NCBI RefSeq assembly: GCF_016907925.1
Contig: NZ_JAFBCZ010000008.1
Coordinates: 62,001 to 126,000 of the forward strand
DNA length: 64,000 nucleotides
Source: Herpetosiphon giganteus
GTDB lineage: Bacteria; Chloroflexota; Chloroflexia; Chloroflexales; Herpetosiphonaceae
Direction: 5' to 3'
Below the pieces are notes generated by a model that did no database searches, was not told the origin of the DNA, and saw only the letters and a list, made by a program, of their open reading frames with translations. Each line of letters opens with the position of its first letter. Position 1 is the first letter of the stretch. Shown here piece after piece: positions 61,000-64,000 of the stretch. The position numbers and the translations under genes are program-made.

Positions 61000-62313
61000 A
61001 TGTCAGATTTTATAGATCGTGCGCTAATTACAGTAAAAGCTGGTGATGGTGGCGATGGGATGGCTACCTTTCGCCGTGAAAAATATGTTCCGCGTGGCGG
61101 CCCCGATGGTGGCGATGGTGGCCGTGGCGGCAGTATTTATCTTGAAGTAAGCCCGCATTTAAATACGTTATTGCCTTTTCGCTTTGAAACCCACTATGAA
61201 GCCGATAAGGGCTTGAATGCTGGACGGCAGCGCAAACGGGGCCGCACTGGCGAAGATATGTTTATTCGGGTTCCACCAGGCACCACCGTTAGCGCCGAAA
61301 TTGAAGGCGAAGTGCAAACGGTCGACCTGTTGTTTCCTGGCCAAAAGTTGTTGGTGGCCCGCGGCGGCAAGGGCGGCTTGGGCAATACTCACTTTGCCAC
61401 CGCATCGAATCAAGTGCCACGGATTGCTGAACTTGGCCAGCCAGGCGAAGAACGCGAACTGCAACTTGAGTTAAAAGTGATTGCAGATGTTGGCTTGGTG
61501 GGTTTTCCAAATGCTGGCAAATCAACCTTGCTCTCGATGGTCAGCGCTGCGCGCCCGAAAATTGCTAACTATCCCTTCACAACTCTTTCGCCAAACTTGG
61601 GTGTCGCCGAATACAACGATTTTACCTTCGTTGTCGCCGATATTCCTGGCTTGATCGAAGGGGCGAGCCGAGGCGTTGGCTTGGGTCACGATTTCTTGCG
61701 CCATATCGAGCGCACCAGAATTTTGGTCCATGTGGTCGATGCAGCTGGCACCGAAGGCCGCGATCCATTTGAAGATTTTCAAACGATCAATGCCGAACTC
61801 AAAGCCTATTCGAGCGAATTGGCCCAGCGTCCACAACTGGTGGCTTTGAACAAAACCGACCTACCCGATGCCCAAGCCTTTGACGAATTGATGCGTCCAC
61901 AAATTATCGCTTGGGGCATTGAGCCAGAAAATATCTTCCCAATTTCGGCAGCAACCAACCAAGGCCTTCAGCCGTTGCAACGCCGCATTGTCGATATTCT
62001 GCTCGAAATGCCCGAACGGATCACCCGCCTCCCGTACAGTGAGGAAATTCTGACCTTCCGCTTCAGCAATATCGACCCGAATGACTTCTGGCTCGAAACT
62101 GAAGAAGATGGCGTGTTGCGTGTCCACGGCGAGAAAATTGAACGGCTTGTTTCAATGACGAACTTTGCCCAAAGCGAATCGCTTGATCGGCTCCAACGGG
62201 TGTTGGAAGCGATGGGCGTTTCAGCAGCCTTGTTTGCCGCTGGTGTACGCCATGGCGATCCTGTGCGGATTGAAAAAGCTGAGTTGTTATGGCAAGACGA
62301 GTCGATTGGATGA
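61000..62313 (+). CDS. obg: GTPase Obg/CgtA
   Basis: A 437-residue ribosome-associated GTPase needed for 50S assembly and stress control. The glycine-rich Obg fold is [41 protein letters not shown]. The G domain has [12 protein letters not shown] (G1), [10 protein letters not shown] (G2), DIPGLIEGA (G3), NKTD (G4) and ISAATN (G5). The C-terminal OCT domain covers about 350-437. The second ATG of the pair (60994, 61000) gives the usual MxxFID opening. The stop overlaps the start of the next gene in ATGA. Confidence 0.97.
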   Translation: MSDFIDRALITVKAGDGGDGMATFRREKYVPRGGPDGGDGGRGGSIYLEVSPHLNTLLPFRFETHYEADKGLNAGRQRKRGRTGEDMFIRVPPGTTVSAEIEGEVQTVDLLFPGQKLLVARGGKGGLGNTHFATASNQVPRIAELGQPGEERELQLELKVIADVGLVGFPNAGKSTLLSMVSAARPKIANYPFTTLSPNLGVAEYNDFTFVVADIPGLIEGASRGVGLGHDFLRHIERTRILVHVVDAAGTEGRDPFEDFQTINAELKAYSSELAQRPQLVALNKTDLPDAQAFDELMRPQIIAWGIEPENIFPISAATNQGLQPLQRRIVDILLEMPERITRLPYSEEILTFRFSNIDPNDFWLETEEDGVLRVHGEKIERLVSMTNFAQSESLDRLQRVLEAMGVSAALFAAGVRHGDPVRIEKAELLWQDESIG

Positions 62314-63791
62314 TGAGCGATTGGTCGACCAGCCAACCGATCTTTTCGCGTCGCGATGTGCGTCAAACCACATCGCGGCTGGCTCTGACCATGCTCGATG
62401 GATGTTTGATTCTCGCAGCCTTTGCCCTTGCGCACTGGCTGCGCTATGATGTCCGCTTAGGCCGCGATATTTACGACCCAGCTTCCTATCGCCAGTTATC
62501 GGCCTTCTACCCGATGATGTTGGTGTTTATGCTGACCCTTAGCACAACCCTGCACTGGCGCGGATTCTATCGTTTACCCCGTTCTGCCTCGGCCTTCGAT
62601 TCGTTCAGCATTATCGTCACCAGCACCACAATTGCGCTCGCCCTCACCGTCATGTGGCTATTTATCAATCGCGCCGATTTATGGTCGCGCTTGATTATGG
62701 TCTTTGTCTGGTTTTGTGTGATTGTGGCCCTAACCTTTGGCCGGATTGGGTTGCGCATGCTGCGGCGTTGGGCTTGGCGGCGCGGCGTAGGCTTAGAGCA
62801 AGTGGTGGTTGTTGGCAATCGCGGCCTCGCCAAACAGGTGATGGAAGAGCTGCAATATACCCTCGATCATGGCCATCATTTGTTGGGCTATGTCGAAGGC
62901 CCGCCCGATGATCGCGACGATGTGGCCGCCCCAGGCGAGCAATTTCGGTGGCTTGGCGCGCTCGGCCAATTTGAACAAATTATGCGTCAGCGCCACGTCG
63001 ATCAGGTGATTATTGCCCTGCCATTTTGGGCACATACCAGCCTGCCCGAAGTTGTGCGCATCTGTCGCAAGTTCAATGTTGAATTTCGGGTTGCTCCCGA
63101 TTTGTATGAGCTAAGTTTTGATCGGGTCAGCATTCAGCGTTTGAGCACAATTCCCTTGTTGCGCTTGAAGAAAAATGTTATTCGCGGCTGGAATTATGTT
63201 TTCAAACGCACCACCGATCTGCTGCTGATCGGGCTAACCGCGCCAATTTGGGCCACAATTTGGGGCATTGCCGCCTTGATGATCAAGCTTTCTGCGCCCC
63301 AAGCGCCAGTTGTGTTTCGCCAACCACGTATCGGCAAGCATGGCAAGCCGTTTATGGTCTACAAATTGCGCACGATGGTGCCGAATGCAGAAGCGCTCAA
63401 AAAGACCTTGATGGCGCAAAATGAGGCCGAAGGCGCGCTCTTCAAAATCAAAGACGATCCGCGGGTCACCAAAATTGGCCGCGTGCTGCGCAAACTGAGC
63501 ATCGACGAATTGCCGCAACTCTACAATGTGCTGCGTGGCGAGATGAGCTTGGTTGGCCCACGCCCGCAAGTGCCCGATGAAGTGGCCCAATATCAAGAGT
63601 GGCACTATCGGCGCTTGGAAGTTACGCCCGGCCTGACTGGCTTGTGGCAAGCCTCAGGCCGCTCCAACACGACCTTCGACGATATGGTGCGCTTGGATAT
63701 TTACTACACCGAGCATTGGTCCCTCTGGCTTGATGTGCGCATTATGATTATGACCATTCCGGCGGTGCTCTTCGGTCGCGGCGCATACTAA
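62310..63791 (+). CDS. Polyisoprenyl-phosphate hexose-1-phosphate transferase (WcaJ/WbaP-like)
   Basis: A 493-residue membrane enzyme that starts exopolysaccharide repeat units by moving a sugar phosphate onto undecaprenyl phosphate. Four N-terminal helices (about 25-150) precede a CoA-binding-3/Rossmann-like domain ([17 protein letters not shown]...) and a further membrane-associated segment ([17 protein letters not shown]). The catalytic domain has [21 protein letters not shown], the [33 protein letters not shown] motif, and [14 protein letters not shown]. Its ATG lies in the ATGA overlap with obg, so translation is coupled. No other glycan genes follow before the window ends. Confidence 0.93.
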   Translation: MMSDWSTSQPIFSRRDVRQTTSRLALTMLDGCLILAAFALAHWLRYDVRLGRDIYDPASYRQLSAFYPMMLVFMLTLSTTLHWRGFYRLPRSASAFDSFSIIVTSTTIALALTVMWLFINRADLWSRLIMVFVWFCVIVALTFGRIGLRMLRRWAWRRGVGLEQVVVVGNRGLAKQVMEELQYTLDHGHHLLGYVEGPPDDRDDVAAPGEQFRWLGALGQFEQIMRQRHVDQVIIALPFWAHTSLPEVVRICRKFNVEFRVAPDLYELSFDRVSIQRLSTIPLLRLKKNVIRGWNYVFKRTTDLLLIGLTAPIWATIWGIAALMIKLSAPQAPVVFRQPRIGKHGKPFMVYKLRTMVPNAEALKKTLMAQNEAEGALFKIKDDPRVTKIGRVLRKLSIDELPQLYNVLRGEMSLVGPRPQVPDEVAQYQEWHYRRLEVTPGLTGLWQASGRSNTTFDDMVRLDIYYTEHWSLWLDVRIMIMTIPAVLFGRGAY

Positions 63792-63801
63792 AGACGACAT
63801 G

Positions 63802-63926
63802 CCCTCACCCCAAACCCCTCTCCCGTGGCGCGGGCGAGGGGCTTTTTATTGTGGTTCTTGCGCAATTCGTTAGCAAAAATGGGTGCACCCCCTCGCCCGC
63901 GTGGAGTGGGAGCGGAGAGTGAGGGG
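63802..63926. repeat. Palindromic intergenic repeat, copy G
   Basis: CCCTCACCCCAAACCCCTCTCCC pairs partly with GGGAGCGGAGAGTGAGGG, with the usual inner GGGCGAGGGGC and CCCTCGCCCGCG arms. The rest of the window to 64000 shows a TATAGT hexamer near 63943 and no gene start. Confidence 0.7.
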
Positions 63927-64000
63927 AATTTAATAACGTGCTATAGTGGTGGCATTGGAATTGCGACAAGCAGGCTTGGCCTCATCGATACGAGGTCGAA

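Noticed and set aside
1-64000. CRISPR arrays
   Set aside because: All short repeats found (CACGAAGG, CATCCTT, CTATGTT, TTCTGACTTT and the palindromic elements) lack unique spacers of constant length and no cas gene is present.
1-64000. tRNA and rRNA genes
   Set aside because: Reading both strands, I found no convincing T-loop/acceptor combination or rRNA segment; a dedicated search could still find one.

Overview
The window looks like the chromosome of a filamentous gliding Chloroflexota bacterium, most probably Herpetosiphon or a close relative. Base composition is near 50 percent GC. The clues are large palindromic intergenic repeats built on a CCCTCACCCC...GGGGTGAGGG core, secreted proteins ending in a YLP/FIP-type tail, a Roadblock/LC7 regulator, and TPR-CHAT and STAS membrane proteins. 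This placement is inference from recognised sequence traits; no search was run. I see no tRNA or rRNA gene, no CRISPR array and no prophage.

Layout. 0.4-6 kb: a secreted DUF11-type protein, an O-antigen-ligase-like membrane protein, a Roadblock protein and a sugar-binding lipoprotein. 6-11.5 kb: an aldo/keto reductase, a GH57 glucan branching enzyme with an acidic insert, a PurD-like protein that has lost its active-site motifs, and a lipoprotein. 11.5-25.9 kb: an Hdr-like membrane iron-sulfur oxidoreductase, two Opp/Dpp-type permeases without partners, PcrA/UvrD helicase, an O-methyltransferase, aconitase, and PEP carboxylase behind a single-domain response regulator. 26-32.3 kb: a winged-helix AAA ATPase, a secreted beta-propeller protein, and an accessory patch with a TnpB-only IS605-family element and an AT-rich HTH gene. 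The element's right end appears to supply the stop codon of the propeller gene.

32.3-42.8 kb: PadR with a perfect 11-bp-arm operator, an ANTAR response regulator coupled to a membrane coiled-coil protein, HU, cyclophilin, a COG0523 GTPase, DUF4260 with a TetR regulator and paired operators, asd, a CpsB/YwqE-type phosphatase, and recA-recX. 42.8-54.5 kb: two tandem STAS membrane proteins, a caspase-like protease directly behind a 1243-residue TPR-CHAT protease (the best candidate for an undescribed system), a metallo-beta-lactamase-fold protein without metal ligands, a Cys-rich small protein, an acyltransferase and a von Willebrand A membrane protein. 54.5-64 kb: uvrA, a low-molecular-weight tyrosine phosphatase, a secreted FG-GAP protein, a small acidic protein, obg and a polyisoprenyl-phosphate hexose-1-phosphate transferase.

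How the genes fit together. Aconitase and PEP carboxylase serve central carbon metabolism, and asd serves aspartate-family amino acids. recA, recX, uvrA and pcrA form a DNA-repair set; recA and uvrA share a candidate SOS operator. The O-antigen ligase, CpsB/YwqE phosphatase, LMW phosphatase and sugar transferase are scattered exopolysaccharide functions. The 42.8-49.7 kb minus-strand block combines two predicted cysteine proteases with two STAS sensors and may be a regulated proteolysis or cell-fate module.
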